Shown in pieces: positions 22,145-32,227 of a stretch of 64,000 bases of DNA. A program made the translations under genes and the position numbers. The notes below the pieces were generated by a model. The model was not told the DNA's origin, did not search any database, and saw nothing but the letters and a program-made list of their open reading frames with translations. The stretch's first letter is position 1. Each line of letters begins with the position of its first letter. The stretch is from Choristoneura fumiferana (lineage: Eukaryota; Arthropoda; Insecta; Lepidoptera; Tortricidae), in NCBI RefSeq assembly GCF_025370935.1, contig NC_133481.1, forward strand, positions 15,290,328 to 15,354,327. The letters are read 5' to 3'.

Positions 22145-22700
22145 CTGATAATGTAATTGAATATTTTTTTTTTATCTTTGACGTCGGTACATACCTAACT
22201 AATTTGTTCCTTATAATCTAAATCTATCGAAATCCACAATAAAAACCTGGTTTTCGACGTATGAAAGGATAAAATCTTCAAAGGAGCATTTCAACATTAC
22301 CTTTAAAAATACATATTATAGGCATTGTCGAACTTTTCCTTTCCACTAGCAGATGTAGTTAAGAACGTTATCCATATACGAGTATTATTGAACGACCAGC
22401 ATGAAAAGGTGAAATTTATTGTAAAATATGCTTTTGAATTGCGATAGGATGCCATATCGGATATTTTCGCCTCATTACTCTGGATGTGGGCAAATGATGG
22501 TTTATTTTGCCCACGGAGAATTTTGTATTTAGAAGAGGATTTGTTGGTACTAAATATGAAGCTTCTCGATAATAGACAATTATTTTACTTAGTACTTATT
22601 CGTATGGAATTATTATAATAAGGGTAATTCATGCAATGACTAAGTTAAAATTGTTCTTATTTATTACAGTTAAAATTAAATGAATTTAATTACAAAAATT
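22145..22700. other. No recognisable gene
   Basis: AT-rich, no defended ORF or repeat. Confidence 0.5.
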
Positions 22701-22706
22701 ACAATA

Positions 22707-23066
22707 CCGGGTGTGGCCTGTAATATGAGCAAAAAATTAAAACAAAGATCGTCCTCGTCAAACTAAAGAACATCAGTTCAGCGACTTTTAAAAGTAATGG
22801 AGTCTTTGAATTGTTCTTCTTTCATACAAATTAAATAATGCTATCAATGGCGTACACAACTGAAAACTGACCTAGAACACAACTGACGTCGCCTGCCACG
22901 GTACAAACATCAAGCATTTTGCTTTACATTGCTTCTTCGAATAAACTTAAAAGTGTAATAAAAATTAAAAAAACATTGGTTTTTAATGTCGCTGAACTAA
23001 TGTTGATCAGTTTGAGGAATACGATCTATGTTTTAATTATTTGCTCATATTACAGGCCACACCCGG
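22707..23066. mobile_element. 360-bp MITE flanked by TA
   Basis: The ends CCGGGTGTGGCCTGTAATAT and ATATTACAGGCCACACCCGG are perfect complements, and the arms stay similar for about 100 bp. TA flanks both sides (22705-22706 and 23067-23068), which suggests a Tc1/mariner origin. Confidence 0.9.
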
Positions 23067-23118
23067 TATAATATAGTTAAAGCAAACTAGATAAACAAGG
23101 CAAACCTCAAGTCTAATT

Positions 23119-23254
23119 GTGATTTTCCACCGGCGAGGCGAGGCGAGACGAGGCGAGACGAGAATTGCAATTTATATGCATTATCGCGCGCCACCATACA
23201 AATTTCAATTCTCGTCTCGCCTCGTCTCAACTCGCCTCGCCGGTGGAAAATCAC
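23119..23254. mobile_element. Hairpin MITE, GGCGA-rich arms
   Basis: The arms GTGATTTTCCACCGGCGAGG... and ...CCTCGCCGGTGGAAAATCAC are complementary for about 50 bp. The arm contains tandem GGCGA/GACGA pentamers. The loop holds TTATATGCATTATCGC. Confidence 0.85.
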
Positions 23255-23314
23255 CTTAAAACGGGTAAGAACTTACTGTTTATAAAAGAAATAAACTTTT
23301 TTGTTTAATATTTA

Positions 23315-23590
23315 CTCATCATCATCATCATTCCTTCTTATATACGTCCCACTGCTGGGTACAGGCCTCCTCTAAGAATAAGAGGTTTTAAACCGTAGTT
23401 CCCACGCAGACCCAGTGCGGATTGTGCTTCAATTTACACACCGTTTAATTTCCATCACCGTAAAGCTTGTGGTAATTTTTTTCATGTAATTTTGTACATG
23501 GATATCGACAAATTCACAGGCGCGAGCTTGAATTGGAACTCACGATCCTCTGCTTATGAGGCCATAGGGAACAACTAGGCCCCGTGGTCG
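23315..23590 (-). mobile_element. tRNA-derived SINE, reversed
   Basis: Same family as 19613-19927, diverged. The flanks TTTAATATTTA (23304-23314) and TTTAGTATTTA (23591-23601) look like an aged 11-bp target duplication. Confidence 0.85.
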
Positions 23591-23603
23591 TTTAGTATTT
23601 AGA

Positions 23604-24098
23604 GTGAAATTACATATTAATACGGACAAGGAAAAACCAACCCTGTTTGTGTACCTTGTGGAGGCCGGTGAGATGCGAAGGGGCCAATGTGTCTACACAG
23701 GTAGCATCCACAGCAGGACCCTACCCATGCTCCACGGGATCAACCCGACTGGTCTCTTGCCGTCGTCTCTTAAATACCCGACTGCTCCAGAGAACCGGCA
23801 CGTTAGCCGACGCAAGAGACCGACGAGTAATGTCGTTAAGGGCAGCATGTCTCGCCAAGCGGCCCGCGCTCTTCTGGCTGGAGAATCCGTGGTGTCAAGC
23901 CGGTCTATATCGCTTCCACAGGGCAACGATGTAGAGCGCAGACCGGGGCCCCAAGACGTAGACAAACTGCAAAACGGAGAGTATATTGGGGTCGAGAAAA
24001 GTGCCAGTGGTTGCAGAAGGGTGTGCGTGGAGCCAGCAGGGCTACTACAAAACTCGAAACTCGTGTCGTGCGGTCCTTCTGACACTTATACTATTTAA
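23604..24098 (+). CDS. Retroelement ORF remnant with a 2A-like DVExxPGP motif
   Basis: An open frame of 164 codons, GC-rich compared with its surroundings; the last 20 or so codons are a MITE. Residues 107-116 read GNDVERRPGP (codons 109-116 at 23928-23951). The 2A ribosome-skipping consensus is D-V/I-E-x-N-P-G-P, so only the N is changed, to R. 2A-like peptides are known at the N-terminus of some non-LTR retrotransposon ORFs. No endonuclease or RT follows. Probably a 5' fragment of a LINE; family not recognised. Confidence 0.4.
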   Translation: MKLHINTDKEKPTLFVYLVEAGEMRRGQCVYTGSIHSRTLPMLHGINPTGLLPSSLKYPTAPENRHVSRRKRPTSNVVKGSMSRQAARALLAGESVVSSRSISLPQGNDVERRPGPQDVDKLQNGEYIGVEKSASGCRRVCVEPAGLLQNSKLVSCGPSDTYTI

Positions 24099-24160
24099 TA
24101 CGAGAGCGACAGGGACGGTATGATACGAACTTCGAGTTTCGAGTTTCGTAGTAGCCCTGC
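24036..24160. mobile_element. MITE, 'GCAGGGCTACTAC' termini (copy 1)
   Basis: GCAGGGCTACTACAAAACTC and GAGTTTCGTAGTAGCCCTGC are the two ends. The interior includes TACTATTTAATACGAGAGCG. It interrupts the ORF with the 2A-like motif. A second copy is at 25795-25919. Confidence 0.85.
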
Positions 24161-24164
24161 AGAA

Positions 24165-24470
24165 ACCAGCCACTTTTGTTCTTACTGCTAGAAGTCTGGC
24201 TCGATCTGCGGTACAACACTGGACAAGAAATTAATACTTAATACTTACTTAACTTAATTTGTGCTACATATTTATTTCTTTTCTAGGAAAAACAAAAGAG
24301 GACTCACGATGAGCGAAAATACTATGTGTCTCCACAAACTCGTCCTCGTATTTTGAACCGTGTAATCGACTAACTGGACACAAGAGATTTGTTTCGTATG
24401 AATTCCAATGTGCTGCCTCATTTGACATTGTTACGTATTTTTGCTGGAGTATCTTGGAAAATTCTACTTT
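24165..24470. other. No recognisable gene
   Basis: No repeat or coding signal that I can defend. Confidence 0.4.
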
Positions 24471-24472
24471 AT

Positions 24473-24604
24473 ATGCGAAGTTAGTGAGTATTGTGTATGT
24501 TTGTTACTCTTTCATGCTAAAACAGTTCGACGAATTTGGATGCAATTTGGTAAGTAGATAGCTAGACGTTTGGAATAACACATACGCTACTTTTATTCCA
24601 ATAC
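24473..24604 (-). repeat. Repeat family B fragment, reversed
   Basis: GCGAAGTTAGTGAGTATTG, TTTGTTACTCTTTCATGC and GGATGCAATTTGGTAAG correspond to 53860-53950. Directly joined to the next copy. Confidence 0.65.
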
Positions 24605-24846
24605 TAGCTTTTGCCCGCGGCTGCGACCGCGTGGAATTCGGTTATCGCGCGCTGTTCCGTTGGAACTGCAATTTCATTTTTTTTGATAAAAAGTAGCCTA
24701 CGAGTATTTCACTCTCGGGCCCATAAACTAATATATATCTATGTCAAAAATCACGTCGATCCGTCGCTCCGTTTCGACGTAAAAGACGGACAAACATATA
24801 AACATATAAACACACACACTTTCGCATTTATAATATTATATGGATT
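24605..24846 (+). repeat. Repeat family B, near full-length short form
   Basis: From CTAGCTTTTGCCCGCGGC to TTTATAATATTATATGGATT. It contains GGTTATCGCGCGCTG, AAAGTAGCCTA, CCCATAAACTA and GTCGATCCGTCGCTCCG. Confidence 0.85.
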
Positions 24847-24872
24847 CCTACGGAATAGGGATAACAATCTTA

Positions 24873-25600
24873 NNNNNNNNNNNNNNNNNNNNNNNNNNNN
24901 NNNNNNNNNNNNNNNNNNNNNNNNNNNNNNNNNNNNNNNNNNNNNNNNNNNNNNNNNNNNNNNNNNNNNNNNNNNNNNNNNNNNNNNNNNNNNNNNNNNN
25001 NNNNNNNNNNNNNNNNNNNNNNNNNNNNNNNNNNNNNNNNNNNNNNNNNNNNNNNNNNNNNNNNNNNNNNNNNNNNNNNNNNNNNNNNNNNNNNNNNNNN
25101 NNNNNNNNNNNNNNNNNNNNNNNNNNNNNNNNNNNNNNNNNNNNNNNNNNNNNNNNNNNNNNNNNNNNNNNNNNNNNNNNNNNNNNNNNNNNNNNNNNNN
25201 NNNNNNNNNNNNNNNNNNNNNNNNNNNNNNNNNNNNNNNNNNNNNNNNNNNNNNNNNNNNNNNNNNNNNNNNNNNNNNNNNNNNNNNNNNNNNNNNNNNN
25301 NNNNNNNNNNNNNNNNNNNNNNNNNNNNNNNNNNNNNNNNNNNNNNNNNNNNNNNNNNNNNNNNNNNNNNNNNNNNNNNNNNNNNNNNNNNNNNNNNNNN
25401 NNNNNNNNNNNNNNNNNNNNNNNNNNNNNNNNNNNNNNNNNNNNNNNNNNNNNNNNNNNNNNNNNNNNNNNNNNNNNNNNNNNNNNNNNNNNNNNNNNNN
25501 NNNNNNNNNNNNNNNNNNNNNNNNNNNNNNNNNNNNNNNNNNNNNNNNNNNNNNNNNNNNNNNNNNNNNNNNNNNNNNNNNNNNNNNNNNNNNNNNNNNN
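24873..25600. other. Assembly gap (728 N)
   Basis: Unknown sequence; its length may be an estimate. It lies between a family B repeat and unassigned DNA. Confidence 0.99.
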
Positions 25601-25794
25601 CTATTGACTACAGGATGTATGTCAGAGCGATACAGAACAAGGCCACGTCAATGCAGGCCACTAATTATCGTCATATCCTAATTAACTACTATGCTCTTCA
25701 CATTATTCGGAGTATGCAGTATCTCTGATTAATTAGTAATTGGAAGCCTGATACATTACATGTGACGTGATCGGTAAAATAGTTTATTGAATCA

Positions 25795-25919
25795 GCAGGG
25801 CTACTACGAAACTCGAAACTCGTAGTTCGTGTCGTGCGGTCCCTCTGAAACTTATACTATTTAATACGAGAGCGAGAGGGACGGTAGAGTACGAACTTCG
25901 AGTTTCGTAGTAGCCCTGC
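25795..25919. mobile_element. MITE, 'GCAGGGCTACTAC' termini (copy 2)
   Basis: Same element as 24036-24160, with better preserved arms. It directly abuts the Penelope-like repeat at 25920. Confidence 0.9.
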
Positions 25920-26130
25920 AGGCGTTACTTTGCCGAGGTTCATATCATGAATAGTTTTAGTTTGCTCACTGCGACCTTATGATACGTTATGCAAGACATC
26001 TGGTAGCATGTGAACGATTGTGATGCTCTGAAGATGAGCTCTGGTTAAGTTCGAAACATGTCAGTGGTGAATGGTCATAGTTGGGTTTGTGTGATTTATT
26101 GTGTTTACAGTGTGGTGGTGGAGAAAATGC
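25920..26130 (+). repeat. Penelope-like repeat, rearranged, with hammerhead-like motif
   Basis: Begins GGCGTTACTTTGCCGAGG, then TTTGCTCACTGCGACC and TTATGCAAGACA, then turns directly into TCTGGTAGCATG and the motif. The two halves are therefore joined in an order not seen at 30735-30952. It ends in TGTGGTGGTGGAG. Confidence 0.55.
26025..26066 (+). ncRNA. Hammerhead-ribozyme-like motif
   Basis: Core CTGAAGA (26028-26034), an extra T, stem II GAGCTC/AAGTTC around TGGTT (closing pair lost), GAAA (26053-26056), stem III palindrome ACATGT, cleavage triplet GTC (26060-26062), then AGTG. Core position 7 differs from the 21955 copy, as the hammerhead allows. Confidence 0.55.
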
Positions 26131-26685
26131 ATGAATACAGGCCCTATTCCACGTAGTCGAGGCGCTTCACATCTTGAAGAATAACCTTACGACCTTTAAA
26201 GCTTAACATATTTTTTAACAGGACAATTATTATTCAAAATGATATTATAATCTCCTTCAGGCATACCGGAAAATCATTCCAAACAGCAAACCCGTATAAA
26301 TAAATAATTGCTTATATTTCACGGGGGAAATAATAGAGTTTTCAATAAACAATATCCGGTCATGTAATTAAGGGGACTTGCCGACCACACATACATTATA
26401 ACACATTTAAACATTCGTGCACAGTTGATTTACCACTAACCCGGTAATTAAATATTAACAACCCGTATAAAAGTGTTGATAAATTGCAACAAAGGTATTC
26501 GATTTTACAGATATTTGCTGGCTCCTTGGATGGTATCGATGTCAGAGGTCTTTGTTGGACGACAGGAATTGCATAATTAAAGCCCTGCACTTGACAATAC
26601 TAAAATGTTATGTTCGTATCTAGTTATATGCGTAAATAGATACAACCCCATAGTTTCAGTAGGCATCTATTATAACCAACGTGAC
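26131..26685. other. No recognisable gene
   Basis: AT-rich and unassigned. Confidence 0.45.
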
Positions 26686-26699
26686 AATTGTCAGTGACA

Positions 26700-26785
26700 T
26701 AAGTAGAGTAGTATTTTTTCTCTGTGTATCTGTTTTTTCTGTATGGCTTACTATGTCTGGTGTACAATAAAGAGTATTGTATTGT
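26700..26785 (+). mobile_element. 86-bp 5'-truncated LINE tail with clear target duplication
   Basis: Contains the typical end GTGTACAATAAAGAG followed by (TATTG)n. It is flanked by ATTGTCAGTGACA on both sides (26687-26699 and 26786-26798), a perfect 13-bp target duplication. Insertion by target-primed reverse transcription is inferred. Confidence 0.85.
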
Positions 26786-27039
26786 ATTGTCAGTGACAAT
26801 CTATTATGTGCAAACAACAGAGTATGCAAAAATACTGACACGTCTTACTAGCCCTAGCATTGTAAATGAACTTAAAATATGTTGAGATATTTGATGGCTT
26901 TAGTGTTGCCATATGGGCATCCCAGGTGGAGGAATACGTCAGCTCATAAAGGGACTACAGATGAAACTTCAAGACTACACTATGCAAGACTTCTGTATTT
27001 GATGATCGGTGACCAAGATTTCAAACAAGCAATAACTTC

Positions 27040-27471
27040 AACGCCAAAGCCCTTGTTCAAGAAATACAGTTGGAGCTTAATGAAATAAAACATACTAACG
27101 TGATTGTGTGTACACCGACATACATTTGTGGAGCTCCATTATACAACTACCGGTGAAATATTTAATAAATTCCTAATTCAAGACATACAGGCTAATAAAT
27201 ATTCGTACTTCTGGACTCAAACTTGGACGTAACATTTGATATGTTCTCATACCGTACAGGCAAAATTACAAATGTTGGAATTAACAATGTTTTTGAAAAT
27301 ATCAAACGATTGCTGATGGAAATTGAATATGAAGCGGCACAAAAAATAAACAAACCGACAACAACTAAGAATAATACCGCAAAAAGAACTATCCCTTATT
27401 ATTTTAAGGCGAAGGTAACCCATGAAGATAAAACAACTCTACAGTGTCAACAAAATACAAAGTCACAATAG
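27040..27471 (+). pseudogene. LINE ORF1 remnant
   Basis: Reading across at least two frames: LELNEIKHTNVIVCTPTY (about 27070-27125), YICGAPLYNY (about 27123-27152), then the open frame from 27223 (DVTFDMFSYRTGKITNVGI). The middle (27153-27215) has stops. It overlaps the next ORF by about 28 bp. ORF1 of this clade is thought to help bind RNA. I do not assign a fold. Confidence 0.55.
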
Positions 27472-28538
27472 AAGGCGAAATAAATACGCAGACTTTTTTC
27501 GCTTTTAATTGCCTAAATATAATGCACCAAAACATCGCAGGTCTCATAAATAAACTAGACTTATTAATAGTTCATCTAGATGAATTAGCAGAAAAAAAAA
27601 CTAACGTTGACATTGTTTGTATAACAGAACATTTTATTGAAGCAGGTCACGAGGAAGTTGTAATATTGCCAAACTTCAGGCTTGTAGCATATTACTCAAG
27701 AAAATGCGAAAAGCGTGGAGGAGCCTGTATCCTGGTCAGATCGGACTTGCAATACAAGGAACTACCAGACATCGCAAAACAATCAATCTCGGGAATTTTG
27801 GAGTGCTGTGCAATTGAACTACCTTACCACGATATAGTTTTAGTTTGTGTTTATAGACCACCGAGGTACGTTAATATAACTGCCTTTTATGAAAAGCTCA
27901 ATTTAATTTTAAGCAAAATTTGTAGTAAGAATTCAGCAAAAAAAGTTATAATTTGTGGCGATTTCAATTTTGACATTTTAAAAAAGAATAATATGACATT
28001 AGAATTTGAAAACTTTTTATTAGGATATGGTTTAAAGCTGGAAATACATTCACCCACACGGCTAATAAGTGGTTCATGCTTAGATAATTTTGCACACAAC
28101 TTACGACGCGGCACAAAAAATCAAATTCTTGACCTCAACTTATCGGATCATACTGCTCAGGTCCTAAAAATTCCAACAAAGAGAGTAAATAAAATTGACT
28201 TCTGGCGAACTGAAAAACGGGATTACTCACTGGAACACTTTGATCGGTTTAAATCTTATCTAAGAAGTCTGTCTTTCTCTGAAATTTATAGCACCTCTGA
28301 TCCTAATATAGCATATAATGCATTTATGGATAATTTTGGATTATTGTATGACTTGTGTTTTCCAATAAAAATTGTTACAATACGGACTAAACCAAGAATT
28401 AAATGGATATCAAAGGGCATAAAAGCTTGTAGTAAAAAACAAAGAATCCTACTATGGCAATACAGACGATCACCTTCCACAGATAACAAAGTTCGCTTGA
28501 AAAATTATTCCAAAACTTATAAAAAATTATTAAATTAA
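27444..28538 (+). CDS. LINE apurinic-like endonuclease domain
   Basis: 364 codons. Exo-endo-phosphatase motifs in order: IMHQNIAGL (start), catalytic Glu in CITEHFIEA, GGACILVRSDL, VCVYRPPRY, ICGDFNFDI, the LDNF block after SPTRLISGSC, and LSDHTAQVL. This is the nicking enzyme of target-primed reverse transcription. The frame ends just before the RT domain, where a frameshift separates the two. In intact elements they form one protein. Confidence 0.85.
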   Translation: MSTKYKVTIEGEINTQTFFAFNCLNIMHQNIAGLINKLDLLIVHLDELAEKKTNVDIVCITEHFIEAGHEEVVILPNFRLVAYYSRKCEKRGGACILVRSDLQYKELPDIAKQSISGILECCAIELPYHDIVLVCVYRPPRYVNITAFYEKLNLILSKICSKNSAKKVIICGDFNFDILKKNNMTLEFENFLLGYGLKLEIHSPTRLISGSCLDNFAHNLRRGTKNQILDLNLSDHTAQVLKIPTKRVNKIDFWRTEKRDYSLEHFDRFKSYLRSLSFSEIYSTSDPNIAYNAFMDNFGLLYDLCFPIKIVTIRTKPRIKWISKGIKACSKKQRILLWQYRRSPSTDNKVRLKNYSKTYKKLLN

Positions 28539-28539
28539 C

Positions 28540-29186
28540 ACAGAAAGTACAAAACAATTATGCAATTAATGTTTCAGAAAATAAAGCAAAGACAACATGG
28601 AAAATTATTAACAATTGTAGAGCTAACTACCCGAAAGATCCTATACAAAGACTAAAATATAATAATACAATTATCACTGACCCTAATCAAATGGCAACAG
28701 TTTTTAACAATCACTTTGTACAAAGACAAATTAAACATGACATAAATAAAAATAATGATGCTAATCCTAAAATCAGTAACAATGTGCAATCAATATTTAT
28801 GGAACCAACTACACCCCAGGAGATTAAAACTATTATTAGCATTTTAAAAATACCAGAACTGTAGGTTTCGACAATATTGCTACTAATGTGATTAAGAGTG
28901 TAAGTGATATTATAGATAGTCATATTAGTCACATAGTAAACCTTTCTATAGAGGCGGCATTTTTCCAGATGGTCTTAAAACGACTGTCATAAAACCTCTA
29001 CTCAAGAAAGGTAATTCTGATGATCCACAAAATCACAGACCAATTGCTAAAACTTCTATTCTCTCAAAAATATTTGAAAAGGTTATATATCAACGACTGT
29101 ATACCTATCTACAAAAATTTAATCTCCTTTGTGGGGAGCAAAGAGGTTTCAGGAAAGAAGTCTCAATAAACATAGCTATATACGAC
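28540..29186 (+). pseudogene. Frameshifted N-terminal part of the LINE reverse transcriptase
   Basis: Across frames one reads TPQEIKTIISILK (about 28808), TTVIKPLLKKGNSDDPQNH (about 28983) and RPIAKTSILSKIFEKV (about 29039), typical RT domain 0-2 blocks. At least two indels (near 28540 and 28860) break the frame. Confidence 0.75.
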
Positions 29187-30362
29187 TTGGTTAAATTAGT
29201 AATAAAAAATATGGATAAGAGAAACCCGGTTTGTGCACTATTTACAGATATGACCAAAGCCTTCGATTATGTCAATCACAAGAAACTTCTGTATAAGCTA
29301 AATAGATATGGCATTAGAGGTAATGTACTAAGCCTTATTGAATCTTACCTTTGTAATCGCCCACAATACACTGAGCTATCAAGAATATGTTACAAAAGCA
29401 AAAGGGAATATATATATCGCTCAACTGCACAATATAGTCAATGTGGCGTCCCACAGGGGAGTGTACTGGGCCCCTTACTGTTTTTGGTCTATATAAATGA
29501 CTTACCTAATGAAGTCCATCATCCTATGGTGTTGTATGCTGATGATAGCACATCTATTATACAATGTAATAATCTAAGTGAATATGAAAATGACATAAAT
29601 TCTGTACTACATAATGTTATAAAATGGTTAGATAGTAATAACTTAATAATCAATCTAACTAAAACTAGTGTTATGCATTTTCATCAGAGAACACAGGTAA
29701 ATAATATAGACATCACCTATGAAGGCAACAAAGTGGAAAAGGTTGAAGTAACCAAATTTCTAGGCCTTATTATTGACAGACAACTTAATTGGAAACAGCA
29801 TATAGAGGAGCTATGTAAGAGGTTAAGTAAATCAGCTTACGCACTTTTTAAACTATCCAAAATAGCTAAACATGAAGCAGTATTAATGGCTTATCACGGG
29901 CTTGTAGGTTCAATACTGAGATATGGAGTGATATTTTGGGGCAACTCTGTTGACAGAGAGGTGGCATTCAGAGCACAGAAACGATGTATCAGAGCTATGT
30001 ATGGTCTAAATGTAACAGATAGCTGTTTTCCTTTCTTTAATAAAATGAAAATTCTGACTCTTCCATCATTATACATTCTGGAAGTGGCCTGCTTTGTAAA
30101 GTCCAACCCGAATCTTTTTAGGAGTGTATCACAAGACCGCAGATTTCCGATACGTTCACAACATGACCAAAAAGTAACAGTCATACCTTGTAACACTGCT
30201 TTATTGAGAAATAGTATAATTGGCATGGGACCAAAAATATTTAATAGAATACCAGCATCTATTAGAGTTCTAAAAACTAACCAGTTCAAAAAAGCTTTAC
30301 AATCAATTTTAATCGAGAAATGCTTTTATTCAATTAATGATTTTTTCAATGAATATAATTAG
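29187..30362 (+). CDS. LINE reverse transcriptase, catalytic and C-terminal part
   Basis: 391 codons. Catalytic Asp in FTDMTKAFDYVNH (residues 19-31); GVPQGSVLGPLLF (87-99); YADD (117-120); then FLGLIIDRQLNWKQHI (about 191-206) of the thumb. The C-terminal region is typical of CR1/Jockey elements. The start Met is internal to the original protein. The catalytic centre is intact, but the domain is cut off from its endonuclease by frameshifts. Confidence 0.88.
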   Translation: MVKLVIKNMDKRNPVCALFTDMTKAFDYVNHKKLLYKLNRYGIRGNVLSLIESYLCNRPQYTELSRICYKSKREYIYRSTAQYSQCGVPQGSVLGPLLFLVYINDLPNEVHHPMVLYADDSTSIIQCNNLSEYENDINSVLHNVIKWLDSNNLIINLTKTSVMHFHQRTQVNNIDITYEGNKVEKVEVTKFLGLIIDRQLNWKQHIEELCKRLSKSAYALFKLSKIAKHEAVLMAYHGLVGSILRYGVIFWGNSVDREVAFRAQKRCIRAMYGLNVTDSCFPFFNKMKILTLPSLYILEVACFVKSNPNLFRSVSQDRRFPIRSQHDQKVTVIPCNTALLRNSIIGMGPKIFNRIPASIRVLKTNQFKKALQSILIEKCFYSINDFFNEYN

Positions 30363-30734
30363 TGTACCGATGATACTACCCTATTTGTGACTTCCTTATT
30401 TAATTTTTTTTTATTTTATTTATTGGACATGTACCTAATCATTTGTTGGAATTGTTTATTTAGATGGGAAATGACATACAATGTTTTTAATTTGTTTGAA
30501 CTATTATTACTGCTATTAATTCTACAAATTGTTTTTGACTGAGTTTTGTTTTAATCAATGCTGCATGTTTGATTAAATCGCTAGAATGTTTGGATGTACA
30601 ACTAAACGAATGTGTAACTGCAAAATATTTGTACGCCTAACGGCAAAACATAGAGTTCTATGAAATATTATAAGATCTGTTTTTGTACCTATGTTTGACA
30701 AATAAATTTATCATTATCATTATCATTAACTAAA

Positions 30735-30952
30735 AGAATTTCTTTGCTCACCCGCGACCTTATGATCTAGCTAAGTTTATGCAAGATACGCGTGTTCATG
30801 CAGTTCCTCCACCTCCACTGTAAGAACACACACAAATCACACAAACCCATCTATCACCACCACCACAATGCACTGACGCGTTTCGAACTCAACCAGAGCT
30901 CATCTTCAGAGCAACACAACCGTACACCATGCTACCAGATGTATGCAATGTG
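30735..30952 (-). repeat. Penelope-like repeat, reversed
   Basis: Reads CTTTGCTCACCCGCGACC, TTATGCAAGATACGCG, CTCCACCTCCACTG, ACACACACAAATCACAC, CACCACCACCAC, the motif, and CATGCTACCAGATG. It is the fullest copy of this family in the window. Confidence 0.65.
30868..30913 (-). ncRNA. Hammerhead-ribozyme-like motif
   Basis: On minus: core CTGAAGA (30909-30903), an extra T, stem II GAGCTC/GAGTTC around TGGTT, GAAA (30884-30881), stem III ACGCGT, triplet GTC (30877-30875), then AGTG. All invariant bases are present. Confidence 0.6.
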
Positions 30953-31002
30953 TCGTCGATATTTATGCACGTTTTGTTGTGTCAGATAATGGTGCTGGTA
31001 CA

Positions 31003-31428
31003 TACCATCAGCCAAATAAGTGGTCTATCAATTTTTTTAATCAAGTTCCTATCAAATGAATATGTCGCTAAAGTCGAACTTTCAAGTTGACAGACACGTC
31101 TATTGGCATTATTGTATTATGCAAACAACTATCAACTTTAGGGTGGTAGACCCACAGACCTTATATCGAGATAGACCTTAAGAATTTACCTACCTTGCGT
31201 GTAAAAAGTTTGATCCACGGTCAAAGTTTTGTCCGACCTAAATTTGAAATAGCCGCCGCTCGAGTCGCGGCGGCACGCCTTTGAATCGGTTCCGGGCACT
31301 TTTTGAATCGGTACAGTGCGTACGAAAAATTCGACACGCTAGGTCCTCATACAGTTTGAAGCGCTCTTTTCGTCTATCTCGATTCAAGGTCTGAGGGTAG
31401 ACCACATACGAGTATTTGGCTGATGGTA
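31003..31428. mobile_element. MITE, 'TACCATCAGCCAAATA' termini
   Basis: The two ends are complementary for 16 bp, and again at GTGGTCTA just inside. The interior holds a GC-rich hairpin, GCCGCCGC TCGAGTC GCGGCGGC (about 31252-31274). Confidence 0.75.
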
Positions 31429-31439
31429 CACAGCGATAG

Positions 31440-31690
31440 AGCACCAGTATGTCTTGACCTTTTTTTTTATACAGTATAGGCTTGCGTTTGGCCACAATCA
31501 CGCCTGATGGAAAGCGAGGATGAGGCCTACGATGGAGCACGCTTGCCTAGTAGATGCTCATTCACCCTGGACTTGAAAGCGGCCAAATTGTAGTGTTCAG
31601 GAAACACAGTCGCAGGCAGGGAGTTCCACTCTTTTGCTGTGCGGTTGATGAAGGAGGAGCGAGAACGCTTTACTCATACCTACCTTTACC
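31440..31690 (-). repeat. LINE 3'-region fragment
   Basis: TTGCGTTTGGCCACAATC, CGCCTGATGGAAAGCGAGG, AGGCAGGGAGTTCCACTC and TGCGGTTGATGAAGGAGG form a block that I associate with lepidopteran LINE 3' regions. No RT motif is present. Confidence 0.45.
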
Positions 31691-31699
31691 CATATCACG

Positions 31700-32040
31700 T
31701 AACCGTATCAACAATCAAATAATCCAATCAATAACACTGACGTCTAAATTATTAAGGCGATCCAATTTAGCCAGCAATTATTAGTAACAGACGTAAGCTT
31801 TAGGGCAGCTAAGCAGCAGCTGTTGTGACCCTGGTCACGTAATCATCGCGCTTGATAATCGCCCGGGGTCGATGGCCGGCTAATCTGCAGATACACTGAA
31901 GGCTTCAAGGGCAAAGCCCTTCCAACAGGGCTTACAGGTACTGCCACCAGAGTTGAGCTCACGCACTGAAGTACATTTCCTATAAGGGGGCGCAAAGTTC
32001 GCATACTCTTCGCTAGTCATACCGTAATTTATGTCTGAAT
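31700..32040. other. No recognisable gene
   Basis: Mixed composition. There is a short internal GGGCAAAGCCC palindrome (about 31910). No function assigned. Confidence 0.4.
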
Positions 32041-32043
32041 CAT

Positions 32044-32195
32044 CGTTTGTCATAATTTTTTCCCTACTGAAAACTTACAGTTTTCTGAAAATTTTAAATG
32101 GGCATCCAATAGAAAACTATAGGTTAGGTTAGTTTTGTTTTAGAACAATTCTGAACAATTATTTGATTCAGAGAAAAAAGAGTTATGACAAACGA
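32044..32195. mobile_element. MITE, 'CGTTTGTCATAA' termini
   Basis: CGTTTGTCATAATTTTTTCCC and GAAAAAAGAGTTATGACAAACG are the two ends. The interior has ATAGGTTAGGTTAG. A related copy in reverse is at 58530-58665. Confidence 0.7.
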
Positions 32196-32227
32196 TCGTT
32201 CTGACAAACATAACATTCGGACTTCCA

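Larger units (their letters stand above)
26870..30730 (+). mobile_element. CR1/Jockey-type LINE, nearly complete
   Basis: ORF1 remnants, an endonuclease ORF and a reverse-transcriptase ORF follow each other in order. The 3' UTR ends in a short (ATCATT)n repeat, as in CR1-type elements, and not in poly(A). The 5' edge is uncertain. The 3' end sits at the AACTAAAAGAATTTC start of a Penelope-like repeat, so it inserted into one. Frameshifts between the endonuclease and RT parts make it inactive. Confidence 0.8.

Noticed and set aside
24853..24872. I-SceI-like homing site (TAGGGATAACA)
   Set aside because: Only 11 of 18 bases match, then it diverges; no homing endonuclease nearby.
24611..25681. 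Long ORFs of 255 and 356 codons
   Set aside because: Almost all of their length is unknown bases in the gap; the readable start is a family B repeat.
27223..30362. Host nuclease or polymerase genes
   Set aside because: The endonuclease and RT motifs occur in LINE order with a LINE-type 3' end.
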